DNA of 64,000 nucleotides, taken from Paenibacillus chondroitinus NBRC 15376 (GTDB lineage Bacteria > Bacillota > Bacilli > Paenibacillales > NBRC-103111). Position 1 is the stretch's first letter. Every line of letters begins with the position of its first letter. The stretch lies in NCBI RefSeq assembly GCF_004000765.1, contig NZ_BILW01000001.1, forward strand, positions 310,001-374,000, given 5' to 3'. Below are positions 26,987-35,789 of this stretch, in pieces. Below the pieces are notes generated by a model. The model did no database searches. It worked only from the letters and a program-made list of their open reading frames with translations, and had not been told where the DNA came from. Both the position numbers and the translations under genes were made by a program.

Positions 26987-28009
26987 ATGAGACGTAAAAT
27001 CGTACTTGCTACATTAGTCTGCAATCTTGGTTGTTCCTTGGCACTACTCGCTCCGGCCTATGCGGAGGATGCTTCCCAATTCGTGATGAAGACCTCGGAT
27101 GCCGAGTCTACAGGCGAATTCACCGTTACGCTGCAGGGGGAAAATCTGCAGGATTTATATGCCTATGAAGCCAAATTCTCGTTTGATGCCAGTAAGCTTG
27201 AAGTGGTCAAGGCGGATACCAAAATAGAAGGCTTCTCCGTGTCGCCTATTGTGAAGAATAACGAAGTGACATTTGCGCATACCAAAGTGGGGAAAGTAGA
27301 TGGCGAGAAGGGGAATATAGACATCGGTACCATTACTTTCAAAGCCAAGAAGGTTGGAACCTCTCAAGTGACATGGACCTCTATGAAAATTGTAGATCAC
27401 AATTTGAAAAATCAATCGATTGCGCTTACCAAATCCGCCGATTTCACTAAAATCTTCAACGATCTTAACGGTCATTGGGCCAAGTCGGATATTATGTTGA
27501 TGGTCGATAAACAGATTGTGGAAGGCATGGATGACGAGCATTTCGCACCGGATACGAACGTCACACGTGCACAGTTTGCTACCTTACTTGCCAAAGCATT
27601 GAACCTGAAGGATGGCGCTGCAGTTAATCCTTTTACGGATGTCGCGGCAGGCTCCTGGTATGAGGACACCGTGAAGAAAGCTTATGCGGCAGGACTGATC
27701 AACGGTGTTGCTGACGATACGTTTGCCCCGGAGAAGAACATTACACGCGAAGAAATGACAGCCATGCTCATGAGGGCGAAAGCTCAGGTGACGGGGACGA
27801 AAGTCGAAGAGATGACGGCAGGCGCCTCGATCCAGTTCTTGGATGAAAGCTTAGTCAGTGATTGGGCCAAACACGTTGTTGAGCTTGCTGTGGACGCTGG
27901 CTACATGAATGGCCGAACCGAGCAAGAATTTGCCCCGCAGGAGCATGCCACAAGGGCCGAATCCGTGGTTGTGCTGAAAAGGTTGTTAGCTGGAATAAAC
28001 GTCAAATAG
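26987..28009 (+). CDS. Cohesin-SLH cell-wall anchor (putative anchoring scaffoldin)
   Basis: The 340-residue product has a signal peptide (1-26, PAYAED), one cohesin-like module (about 29-148; YAYEAKFSFDASKLEVVKA matches the conserved second and third strands of cohesins), then three SLH repeats: about 155-215 (FNDLNGHWAKSDI), 216-278 (FTDVAAGSWYEDTV) and 284-340 (FLDESLVSDWAKHVV). They carry the TRAQ, TREE and TRAE motifs that bind pyruvylated secondary wall polymer. Nothing else is present: no catalytic or carbohydrate-binding domain. It starts 20 bp after the PL8 stop, so the two are co-expressed. By analogy with clostridial anchoring scaffoldins (OlpA-like), I infer that it fixes dockerin-bearing enzymes to the cell surface. 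The cohesin sequence differs from the four enzyme cohesins. Confidence 0.9.
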   Translation: MRRKIVLATLVCNLGCSLALLAPAYAEDASQFVMKTSDAESTGEFTVTLQGENLQDLYAYEAKFSFDASKLEVVKADTKIEGFSVSPIVKNNEVTFAHTKVGKVDGEKGNIDIGTITFKAKKVGTSQVTWTSMKIVDHNLKNQSIALTKSADFTKIFNDLNGHWAKSDIMLMVDKQIVEGMDDEHFAPDTNVTRAQFATLLAKALNLKDGAAVNPFTDVAAGSWYEDTVKKAYAAGLINGVADDTFAPEKNITREEMTAMLMRAKAQVTGTKVEEMTAGASIQFLDESLVSDWAKHVVELAVDAGYMNGRTEQEFAPQEHATRAESVVVLKRLLAGINVK

Positions 28010-28022
28010 TTTATTGAATCGA

Positions 28023-28074
28023 AGAGATTGCTTTCTACCCGACCGTTCCGGTCAGGTGGTTGGCAATCTTTTTC
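28023..28074 (+). terminator. Rho-independent terminator
   Basis: AGATTGC (28025-28031) pairs with GCAATCT (28063-28069), with an inner GACC/GGTC helix, followed by TTTTTC. It closes the cohesin/dockerin gene cluster. Confidence 0.75.
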
Positions 28075-28230
28075 ATTTATAGATAATAAAGTAAAAAAAT
28101 ACTTCTGCGTCGTTCTACCTTGACTCAACCTTTATTTAACTTTTTTATTAAAATCTAAGTATGGAATCGAATCTACTCAAACAAATATTTTTCGTTGTAA
28201 AGACGGCTGCGGAGCAAAGTTGAAGGGCTA

Positions 28231-28416
28231 CGTTGCATGACATACAACGTAATGGTGGGGTCAGACCGCGATTGCGGTCTTTCGTTGCACACCATACAAC
28301 CATTTGTTGCAAAGGATGAATTGTAAGCGGTTTATATGCAACAATCGTTGTATGAAGTGCAATATAGAGGCGAAGTGAGGCCCCTTTACGGCCAAATGGT
28401 TGCGCAAAATACAACA
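28231..28416. repeat. Cluster of GTTGC...ATACAAC palindromic units
   Basis: Four related 19-mers: CGTTGCATGACATACAACG (28231-28249), CGTTGCACACCATACAACC (28283-28301), an inverted CGTTGTATGAAGTGCAATA (28346-28364) and GGTTGCGCAAAATACAACA (28398-28416). Start-to-start spacings are 52, 63 and 52 bp, and the second half is an approximate reverse complement of the first, so the cluster is a large imperfect palindrome. Small hairpins (GACCGCGATTGCGGTC, GGCCCCTTTACGGCC) lie in the two 52-bp spacers. It may be a MITE-like element or a structured RNA; it is not a CRISPR array. Confidence 0.55.
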
Positions 28417-28462
28417 TAGCTGTCACTGTCGATGCTATCGTTCCAACGGTTCCTCCCAGGAT

Positions 28463-28640
28463 GGGAACTACAGGGCTCTATTTCATCGAAATAGGCCCCT
28501 CTTCACGTGGAGGGGAACTGACGTCCTCTATTTGTCGGTTTTCTTGAAGAAATCGGGGTTAGGCGGTCAAATAGGGCCCTGTAGTTCCGCTTGAACGCAA
28601 AACCGGGCTTAATTTGTTAGAATGGCGCCCTGTAGTTCCT
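28463..28640. repeat. Palindromic intergenic element, copy A (diverged)
   Basis: GGGAACTACAGGG (28463-28475) faces CCCTGTAGTTCC (28577-28588), giving 126 bp between outer ends, and an additional half-copy CCCTGTAGTTCCT lies at 28628-28640. The internal GGGGAACTG and CTATTT motifs match copies B (44601) and C (47661). This is the most diverged of the three. Confidence 0.7.
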
Positions 28641-28971
28641 CTAAGTGGCTAGCCAGCTTACCTCTCCTATGTGGATGCCCCCTCCGCCAAAATTCGCTCC
28701 TACTGGGCTCTTAACAAGCTAAACTACGGAGGGAATTAACTCCTCCAATGATTCCTTTCTCCTCAACGAGGAACTAATGGGCACTGAAATAGGTCCTTTT
28801 TAAAGCTCAACCTTTATTAATAGATAAGAAAGTATTGCTCTACCTTGGCAAACGGGCTCGTCCTAAAGGACGACGAAGTCGTTTATTGGCGGTGCGCAGC
28901 CTCTTTCATTTCCTGGAGCAAAAAGTAAAAATATTACACAAATCAGTAAAATATCAGATTCATAAGTGAAA

Positions 28972-29000
28972 TTGAAAAGGCTTTATAGTAGATCTATACA
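28972..29000 (+). promoter_or_regulatory. Probable sigma-A promoter for the second importer operon
   Basis: TTGAAA (28972-28977), a 17-bp spacer and TATACA (28995-29000), placed 28 bp before the GTG at 29029. Confidence 0.5.
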
Positions 29001-29028
29001 ATGATACCTATGTAGAGAGGTGAACCGC

Positions 29029-29979
29029 GTGTTGATCAATAATTCAGAAAGGGTTGCTTTACCTTCGACCGCCTCAAGGCCCAAAAAAGCTTTCTGGAAC
29101 CAACCGAGAAAAGAGGCGTTTGCGGGATGGTTATTTCTGTCGCCAGTGTATATATGCATACTGATTCTTGGCGTGTTTCCGGTCTTGTTCTCCCTATTTT
29201 TAAGCTTTTGCCAGTGGAACTTGGTTGGCGGACTTTCAAGTATTAAAGTCATTGGATTGGATAATTTTAAGCTCCTATTCGAGGATGACAAGTTCTATAT
29301 GGCTTTAAAAAACAACTTAACGTATACGGTAATTACAGTGCCGATCGGACTTGTTCTAGCGTTGATTTTATCGGTCCTTATACATGCCAGAGTGTTCGGG
29401 CAAAGCTACTTTAAAATTGCCTTTTTCATCCCGTACATTTCTTCGATAACAGCTCTTGGCGCGATATGGAGCGCTTTGTACCATCCCTCCTTAGGCCCAA
29501 TTAATCAGTTTTTGCTTCGCTTGGGGATCACCAACCCGCCGAAATGGTTAGCGGATACGCATTACTCGTTAACATCGATTATGATTATTGCAATTTGGGC
29601 AGCGTTAGGCTATCAAATTATTATTTTTCTAGCTGGTTTGACGAATATCCCGGATGAGCTTTATGAAGCAGCTAACATGGATGGCGCCTCTTCCTTCCAA
29701 CAATTTTTCCGGATTACACTTCCCTTGCTGGCTCCGACAACTTCGTTCTTAACGATAACAACACTGATGTCATCCTTTAAGGTGTTTGATTTGATTGCCT
29801 TCCTCACGGGAGGGGGGCCGAACGATTCATCCACCGTGCTTGTCTATCGCATTTATGAGGAAGGCTTCCAAAACTTCAGAATGGGGTACGCTTCAGCGAT
29901 TTCATGGGTGTTGTTCCTCATTATTGGCGTCGTGACTTTGCTTACTTATCGACTTCAGAAGCATTCCGCTTACGAATAG
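29029..29979 (+). CDS. ABC sugar permease, MalF/UgpA type
   Basis: I choose GTG 29029, since AGAGAGGTG at 29014-29022 is then 7-8 bases away, while the in-frame GTG at 29020 overlaps that site. The 316-residue protein has an approximately 30-residue polar N-terminus, six membrane helices and the EAA loop YEAANMDGASSFQQFFRI followed by LPLLAP. It is the first gene of a five-gene importer-plus-sensor operon (permease, permease, binding protein, kinase, regulator). The gene order differs from the importer at 5320, so this is not a recent duplicate. Confidence 0.94.
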   Translation: MLINNSERVALPSTASRPKKAFWNQPRKEAFAGWLFLSPVYICILILGVFPVLFSLFLSFCQWNLVGGLSSIKVIGLDNFKLLFEDDKFYMALKNNLTYTVITVPIGLVLALILSVLIHARVFGQSYFKIAFFIPYISSITALGAIWSALYHPSLGPINQFLLRLGITNPPKWLADTHYSLTSIMIIAIWAALGYQIIIFLAGLTNIPDELYEAANMDGASSFQQFFRITLPLLAPTTSFLTITTLMSSFKVFDLIAFLTGGGPNDSSTVLVYRIYEEGFQNFRMGYASAISWVLFLIIGVVTLLTYRLQKHSAYE

Positions 29980-29998
29980 CAGAAAGGAGAGAGCTTGC

Positions 29999-30838
29999 TT
30001 GTTATTGAAAAAGATTGATATACCTAAATGGAGCACTACGCTGTTGATGGGATTATTTTCGTTCTTGTTCCTTCTGCCTTTGCTTTGGATGCTCTCGGCG
30101 GCTGCGAAGTATGAGAAGGATGTGATGGTATTCCCCATTCAGTGGTTTCCGACCAAATGGAACTTGATCAGCAATTTTCAGGAAGTTTGGCTGAGCAGCG
30201 TCCCGTTCACTTTGTTTTATTATAATTCGCTGAAGTTAGCGCTTACGATCACCTTTGCAACGCTGCTTTTCTCTTCGATGGCGGCATTTGCTTTTACCAA
30301 GCTGCAATTTCGTGGACGTAACATGGCTTTTGGGATTTTACTTTCTTTGATGATCATCCCTTCCGAATCTACGCTCGTGCCTCGTTATCTGCTGCTCAAG
30401 TGGCTTCACTTGTACAACACGCATGCGGGATTAATGCTTATGGGAATGTTCTCGACGATCTATTTTACCTTCTTGCTGCGGCAGTTCATGGTTTCCATTC
30501 ATAGTGAATATCTGGAAGCGGCGAAAATTGATGGAGCGGGATATGTTAGAATGTACGTGCAAATCATCCTGCCGTTATCGAAACCGATCCTGGCAACGGT
30601 AGCCATCATTAAATTTATCTGGGTGTGGAACGATTATCAGAATCCGCTGATTTTCCTTATCTCGAAGCAATTGTATCCGATTCCGCTGGGTTTACAGCTT
30701 TTCAAAAATGAATTTGCCGATAATTACGCCGTCCTGATGATGGCCTCTGTGGCTGCTATTTTACCTCTATTAATAATCTTTATCATTCTGCAAAAGCAAG
30801 TGATTAAAGGCATCGCGCTTGGCGGGGTAAAAGGTTAA
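29999..30838 (+). CDS. ABC sugar permease, MalG type
   Basis: A TTG start lies 7 bases after AAAGGAGAG, giving 279 residues. Six helices, EAA loop LEAAKIDGAGYVRMYVQI followed by LPLSKP, and the KQVIKGIALGGVKG C-terminus mark the MalG-like half of the channel. It lies 19 bp from its partner permease. A 122-bp gap with an AT-rich imperfect palindrome (near 30858-30893) separates it from the binding-protein gene; no clear promoter is seen there. Confidence 0.94.
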   Translation: MLLKKIDIPKWSTTLLMGLFSFLFLLPLLWMLSAAAKYEKDVMVFPIQWFPTKWNLISNFQEVWLSSVPFTLFYYNSLKLALTITFATLLFSSMAAFAFTKLQFRGRNMAFGILLSLMIIPSESTLVPRYLLLKWLHLYNTHAGLMLMGMFSTIYFTFLLRQFMVSIHSEYLEAAKIDGAGYVRMYVQIILPLSKPILATVAIIKFIWVWNDYQNPLIFLISKQLYPIPLGLQLFKNEFADNYAVLMMASVAAILPLLIIFIILQKQVIKGIALGGVKG

Positions 30839-30960
30839 TTGCAGCCGATGGGAAAGTAAAGATATGACACAAAGAGCGCAAAATATTATATCTTCTTGGG
30901 GAAATAATCCGTGTAAAATTCTGGATATCAACAAAAAAATGAACTATTGGGGGACGTCAT

Positions 30961-32334
30961 ATGAAAAAAAAGCAGGCCATATTGCTTAGCAGCGCCTTAT
31001 TGACGATGTCAATTTTGAGCGCATGCAGCTCGGGTTCAAATCAAGGAAATACAGGATCAGCAGCTGTAACAACAAGCGCAGCGCCTGCGGCAACACAATC
31101 GGTTGCGAAGCCGGTGAATCTTAAATTTTACACGTGGGATAATGAAACGAATCAAGTTGCCCGGCAAAAGATGATTGATGCTTTTCAAGCCAAATATCCG
31201 AACATTAAGGTGCAGAATATTTCTTTAGTTCCCGGGAATTCCGTAGAAAGCATGAAGAAAATGGATGTATTAATGTCTTCCGGAGAAGAAGTGGACGTCC
31301 TTGAGTACGGAAACATTGATGAAACGTTGGCGAGAGCGGCTGCGGGCGTCCTTGCTCCCCTGGATGAATTTTATGCCAAAGGGAATGTAAAACCGGAAGA
31401 GGATTACTACATTAATCCGAAAGTGAATGGGAAATATTACGCAACGATGCTCACATCAAGTCCTTATTTTGTGCTGATTAATGAGGATGCCTTGAAGGAA
31501 GCCAATCTATCGCTGCCATCTTTCGATTGGACCTGGGACGACTTCCGGGACTATGCCAAAAAACTTTCGAAAGGCGAAGGCAACGATAAACGGTACGGCG
31601 CTTATTTCCACACGTGGGGCGAGTATACGAATCTAATTGCGTATTCCGATCTCAAGAGCCCTTATCTGACAAGCGATCTCAAACCTGGTTTCAATGATCC
31701 GTCGTTTGCTTATTTCTTCAATCTGCGTCGTGCCATGGAGAAAGATGATAAATCCGTCAAACCTTTAGCTGATGTTGTTGGAGCGAAGTTAAGTTATATC
31801 ACGGAATATTTGAACGGCAAAGCGGCTATGCTGGCAACGGCGCCATTCATGCTTGATAATGTCATGAACAAAGAGAAGTATCCGCATACGTTCAAATCGG
31901 TTATTGCCCCACTGCCTCGCGCATCCAAAAGCGGAGAACAAGGCATTACCAACATCGGCGGATCTTACGTCTCAGTTGCCTCCAATTCGAAGCACAAGCA
32001 AGAAGCTTACGATTTCATTCGCTATATGACGACGGAGCAAGAGGCAAGACTTGAATTGTCCGGGTACAAAAAGGCTGATCCCAAAGCGATCGTAGACCGG
32101 CTGTATGGCAAATCGGCGGATATTATCGATGTAAAGTCGCTGCAAACAACCATTTTTGATAAGCGCATAAAAACGAATTTCGATCCTGCGATCTCCGTTT
32201 CATACGGTAACCAGTTGAAGGCTGTATTGGAAAAAGGATTTAGCAAATTCATGTTGGATAATACGACAGCCGAGGAAGCGCAAAAGTGGATGATGGATGA
32301 ATCGGATAAAATCGCCAAACAAAATGCGAAATAG
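30961..32334 (+). CDS. ABC sugar-binding lipoprotein (SBP family 1)
   Basis: The 457-residue product starts at ATG 30961 after a GGGGGA site. Lipobox LSAC at Cys22, a Ser/Ala/Thr-rich linker (about 23-50), then an SBP_bac_1 fold with LKFYTWDNETNQVARQKM and FQAKYPNIKVQNI. It belongs to the importer of 29029-30838, although it is encoded after the permeases. The ligand is unknown. The YesM kinase directly downstream suggests ligand-dependent induction. Confidence 0.93.
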   Translation: MKKKQAILLSSALLTMSILSACSSGSNQGNTGSAAVTTSAAPAATQSVAKPVNLKFYTWDNETNQVARQKMIDAFQAKYPNIKVQNISLVPGNSVESMKKMDVLMSSGEEVDVLEYGNIDETLARAAAGVLAPLDEFYAKGNVKPEEDYYINPKVNGKYYATMLTSSPYFVLINEDALKEANLSLPSFDWTWDDFRDYAKKLSKGEGNDKRYGAYFHTWGEYTNLIAYSDLKSPYLTSDLKPGFNDPSFAYFFNLRRAMEKDDKSVKPLADVVGAKLSYITEYLNGKAAMLATAPFMLDNVMNKEKYPHTFKSVIAPLPRASKSGEQGITNIGGSYVSVASNSKHKQEAYDFIRYMTTEQEARLELSGYKKADPKAIVDRLYGKSADIIDVKSLQTTIFDKRIKTNFDPAISVSYGNQLKAVLEKGFSKFMLDNTTAEEAQKWMMDESDKIAKQNAK

Positions 32335-32361
32335 GCAATAGGGTCCTCATGGACACACGGG

Positions 32362-32390
32362 TAGAGGGCGTATTACGTCCTCTATGTTTT
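32362..32390 (+). terminator. Probable terminator
   Basis: TAGAGGGCG (32362-32370) pairs with CGTCCTCTA (32376-32384, one G-U) and is followed by TGTTTT. It is weak, so read-through into the kinase gene is possible. Confidence 0.6.
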
Positions 32391-32392
32391 CG

Positions 32393-32422
32393 TTCATAGG
32401 ATAACAGCCGTTATGCTATGAT
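32393..32422 (+). promoter_or_regulatory. Possible sigma-A promoter for the YesM/YesN pair
   Basis: TTCATA (32393-32398), an 18-bp spacer and TATGAT (32417-32422), directly after the weak terminator and 57 bp before the kinase start. Confidence 0.35.
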
Positions 32423-32478
32423 AGGGATAGTTGAATGTTAGTTAAATGCTTAGCATCCAGAAGGCAGAAGGAGCTTCT

Positions 32479-34230
32479 ATGAGAATAAACTCACTATTTC
32501 GATTTTCCTTTTATCGACGCATTCAAATCTCATTTCTCTGTTTTATTTTGCTGCCGACTGTCGTTGCCTCGTTTCTCAATTATTCGATTACGCATAACAA
32601 TGTGAAGGAGAAAATCTTTCTCAGCAATCAAACGGTGCTCACCGTCATTGCCAAGGATATATCCAAAACAATTGATGATATGACCTATGCCTCAAACTTT
32701 TTTGTTCAGGATGAAAATGTGAAAAAACAGCTGCGCAATTTCATGGCGATGAAGCGTATTGAGAGTTTCCATGATTTTGAAACATATTTGCAAATTAAAG
32801 ATTTTTTCAGCCTGGTGGATGTCAAAACGATGAATCCGGATATTCTGATGTACGTCTCCAATCAAGCTGGATTTATCGTACAGTCCAGTGAGATCCAGGG
32901 AGCGGACCCGGAAATGACGAGGCAGCAGTACGAAATCGTCAAGTCGCGAGTGGATCAGTCAAAACCGAATATTCTACAATGGCTCGGAACTGTACCAACG
33001 CAGGGGTCAAACGCATTAACCAACAAGGCTTATTTGCTTGCAAGGGTCATCAAATCTCCAAGCGATACGCAGCAGTTAGGTACTTTGTTTATCTCCATAC
33101 CGGAGCGCTATTTTATGAAAGCGTTCACTCAACTAAGCACTTCGCAACTGGCCTTGTTTGATGCCGAAGGCAAATTGATTGCAGGTGATCCGATCGTCTC
33201 TTATGGCATGGACGCTACCGCGAAAAATAGCATTCGAAATGAAAGTTTGATTCAATACTCAGGCTGGAAGCTCGTCAGTGAGACGCCGGACGCGCAAGTG
33301 ACCGGTCAAATTACGAAGACATTTTTCATTACGCTGCTGCTGATCATCCCTTTTTTTCTGATCTTCTTTGTCGTCTCGATGTACGTAGCGAAGCGGCTTC
33401 ATCGGCCCATTCGGCAGCTTCAAGCGGGAGTTAAGCAATTCGGCTATGGCAATCGCCGGATTCGATTTGAACAAGACGGCAAAGATGAAATTTCGGACTT
33501 GGGCCGAACTTTGAATATTATGCTGGAACAAATCAACCAGCTGATTGTGGAAAATGAACAGGAGCAAGAGCAGAAACGTGAATTAGAGCTTCAAGCGCTT
33601 TATTCGCAGATCCGTCCTCATTTCCTGATGAATACGCTAAACTCAATTAAGTGCAATTTGGCTCTGGATAACGAGATGGTCCATAGTCAAAAAATTAATT
33701 CTTTGATGAGCTTATTAAGGGCTTATATGAAGTTCAATGAACCTTCTACTCTAGGAAATGAATGTAAATTGCTGTTTCATTATGTGGACATCATGCAGAT
33801 GCGCAGTGATCTGGTGGTACAGTTGGACGTTGAGCTTCCTCCGCTGCTTGCAAATTTAGGTTTCCCGAAACTCCTGCTTCAACCCATTGTGGAAAATGCC
33901 TTTGTGCATGGTTTTAAGAAAGCCGTGGATCAACCACGGATTGTCATACGAGCTAAGCAAACCGAACATCGCGTGGAGATTTCTATCTCTGACAACGGTT
34001 TAGGAGTGAGTGCGGAGAAAATAGAGCTGCTCAATGCCGAGCTGCAAAGCTCGCAGGATGCAGAAGCCTGGCAAGCGGATAAGCGCGTAGGGTTGTGGAA
34101 TGTTTTTCAACGTCTGAAGATGACCTATGGCAGCACCTCATCCATGATATGCTCACAGAGCGAACTCGGCGGCGTGACCGTTACACTCGGATTTAAAGAG
34201 AAATTACCTACAGGGGGATCTACATGTTGA
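32479..34230 (+). CDS. YesM-type sensor histidine kinase
   Basis: The start is ATG 32479, with AGAAGGAG 6 bases before it; the longer frame from 32446 has no site. The 583-residue product has a membrane helix at about 10-32, an extracellular dCache-like region, a second helix at about 275-297, HAMP, and a His_kinase box with His381 (YSQIRPHFLMNTLNS). The HATPase part carries VENAFVHGF and DNGLGV. The box reads RPHF instead of the more common NPHF. Its stop overlaps the response regulator start by 7 bp. It forms a pair with the gene at 34224 and probably controls the importer upstream. Confidence 0.93.
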   Translation: MRINSLFRFSFYRRIQISFLCFILLPTVVASFLNYSITHNNVKEKIFLSNQTVLTVIAKDISKTIDDMTYASNFFVQDENVKKQLRNFMAMKRIESFHDFETYLQIKDFFSLVDVKTMNPDILMYVSNQAGFIVQSSEIQGADPEMTRQQYEIVKSRVDQSKPNILQWLGTVPTQGSNALTNKAYLLARVIKSPSDTQQLGTLFISIPERYFMKAFTQLSTSQLALFDAEGKLIAGDPIVSYGMDATAKNSIRNESLIQYSGWKLVSETPDAQVTGQITKTFFITLLLIIPFFLIFFVVSMYVAKRLHRPIRQLQAGVKQFGYGNRRIRFEQDGKDEISDLGRTLNIMLEQINQLIVENEQEQEQKRELELQALYSQIRPHFLMNTLNSIKCNLALDNEMVHSQKINSLMSLLRAYMKFNEPSTLGNECKLLFHYVDIMQMRSDLVVQLDVELPPLLANLGFPKLLLQPIVENAFVHGFKKAVDQPRIVIRAKQTEHRVEISISDNGLGVSAEKIELLNAELQSSQDAEAWQADKRVGLWNVFQRLKMTYGSTSSMICSQSELGGVTVTLGFKEKLPTGGSTC

Positions 34231-35789
34231 ATGTCATGTTGGTAGATGATGATGTGCCGATGATCAAATATTTAACGAAGTTGATTTCTTGGGAATCGTT
34301 GGGGCTGCGGCTTGCTGCGACGGCAAATTCTGGAGAAGATGCCATGCAGATTTTCCATGAAACGCAGCTCGATTTGGTAATTACGGATATTGGGATGCCG
34401 CAAATGGATGGCTTGGAGCTGGTCGCTCAGCTGAAAGCGCTGAAGCCTGAGCTTCAGGTGGTATTTTTGACCTGTCATGAAGAATTTCATTATGCCAGAA
34501 AAGCCGTGCAGCTAGATGCTGTCGATTATTTAATCAAAGATGAATTAACCTCCGAGCAGCTTGATGAAAGCTTGCGCAAAGCGATCCAGGTGCTGACTGA
34601 GGCCAAGAATCAAGTAGAGGACATCGTGTATAAGCAGGATTTGATCAAAAATAAAGATTTGCTCAAGCAGACATACTTTCAGCAGCTTCTTACAACGTCC
34701 TCTGCCACGGAGATGCTTAGTTATGGGAAACGCTTAGGCATTAACTGGGGGCATACCCACTTTCTTATGGCGATTGGTTCCTTTCATAGAGCATCGGTTT
34801 TTAAGCAGTATAGATTTGAAGATATGAATTTGCTGTTGTATGCTGCCGGGAACATAGCCAATGAGTTGTCGCTGCAGTCGCAGCAGCAGGTTACTTTATT
34901 TTCCGATGCGGACGGTCAATTGATTTGCATTTATAATTATCAGCCGAACTTGAGCTTGAATACGACAACCCTATTTAAGGATTATTTATTGTCTTTGCGC
35001 GAACTGATTAAACAGTATTTGAAGATGGATGTGTTCCTTCATTACGGAACTCCTTTTAAAGGCGTGGAGGGGATAAAGGCGAATTACAAGACGATGAAGA
35101 TGTGGCAGAAGTCCTCGTTTTATGAGGATGATACGTTTGGAACGATCAAGCTGCTGGAAGTCCCTTTGTGGAATGTCAATCATTCGTTGGAAGAACAATG
35201 GGATCGGATTACGGAGGCGGTCAAAGACGGCACTGCGAATGGGATTACTACAGCCCTGTGCGCATTAGAAACTTTCGTTCGTGAAGAACGAATGGAGTCG
35301 GGGATGTTCCTTGCAGCGTGCTCGCATCGTATTCGGCTGATTGAATTGGATGCTAAGCATAAAAGCGACGAAACGTTTCATAGCTGCTTATTAAGGTGCA
35401 AGCGATTAAAAGAGAGCCTTGAATTAATCAGCTGCAAATTGGAAGAGCTGCATGCGACTTCGATGCATATGGCGATAGATAAAAAGCCGAAGCTTCAGCA
35501 AATCGACCGGTATATAACGGATCATTTGGCAGAAAATATTTCAATGGTGGATATCGCCGATTATTTGTTTCTGAATCCAAGCTATTTCTCGCGGTATTTC
35601 AAGCAGGAAACGGGCGTGAATTTCGTTGACTACTACCATCAATTTAAAATGAAAATTGCCTGCGGCTTGTTAAAAGAAAAACAATACAACATTGAAATGA
35701 TAGCGCTAAAGTTAGGCTATATGGAACGGACGTATTTTTCAAGAATATTTAAAAAGTATGTAGGGGTCAGCCCCAAGCATTATAAATAG
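34224..35789 (+). CDS. YesN-type response regulator, AraC family
   Basis: The 521-residue product has a CheY-like receiver (1-120) with acidic pocket Asp8/Asp9/Asp10, phospho-acceptor Asp55 (LVITDIGMP) and Lys near 105, a central helical region of about 280 residues typical of long YesN proteins, and a C-terminal AraC domain (about 420-519) with LNPSYFSRYFKQETGVNF and MERTYFSRIFKKYVGVSP. It overlaps the kinase gene by 7 bp, so the pair is translationally coupled. It is the last gene of the second importer operon. No terminator was recognised in the 215 bp after it. Confidence 0.94.
   Translation: MLNVMLVDDDVPMIKYLTKLISWESLGLRLAATANSGEDAMQIFHETQLDLVITDIGMPQMDGLELVAQLKALKPELQVVFLTCHEEFHYARKAVQLDAVDYLIKDELTSEQLDESLRKAIQVLTEAKNQVEDIVYKQDLIKNKDLLKQTYFQQLLTTSSATEMLSYGKRLGINWGHTHFLMAIGSFHRASVFKQYRFEDMNLLLYAAGNIANELSLQSQQQVTLFSDADGQLICIYNYQPNLSLNTTTLFKDYLLSLRELIKQYLKMDVFLHYGTPFKGVEGIKANYKTMKMWQKSSFYEDDTFGTIKLLEVPLWNVNHSLEEQWDRITEAVKDGTANGITTALCALETFVREERMESGMFLAACSHRIRLIELDAKHKSDETFHSCLLRCKRLKESLELISCKLEELHATSMHMAIDKKPKLQQIDRYITDHLAENISMVDIADYLFLNPSYFSRYFKQETGVNFVDYYHQFKMKIACGLLKEKQYNIEMIALKLGYMERTYFSRIFKKYVGVSPKHYK

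Larger units (their letters stand above)
28077..28855 (+). repeat. Imperfect direct repeats bracketing a gene-free segment
   Basis: CTCAACCTTTATT occurs exactly at 28124-28136 and 28806-28818. Next to each lie variants of ATAGATAA-AAAGTA and TCTACCTTG (28079-28123 and 28820-28854). They bracket about 690 bp without a credible gene, which contains the two palindromic repeat families listed separately. The arrangement looks like sequence accumulated by repeat insertion; no transposase or target-site duplication is evident. From 28641 to 28971 I see nothing else except a small hairpin (CGTCCT/AGGACG near 28870). Confidence 0.45.

Noticed and set aside
28231..28416. Possible CRISPR array
   Set aside because: Only four diverged units in mixed orientation with unequal spacing and no cas genes.
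28148..28426. Minus-strand reading frame of 92 codons in the gene-free kilobase
   Set aside because: It runs through the palindromic repeat cluster, with cysteine-rich noise and no start signal.
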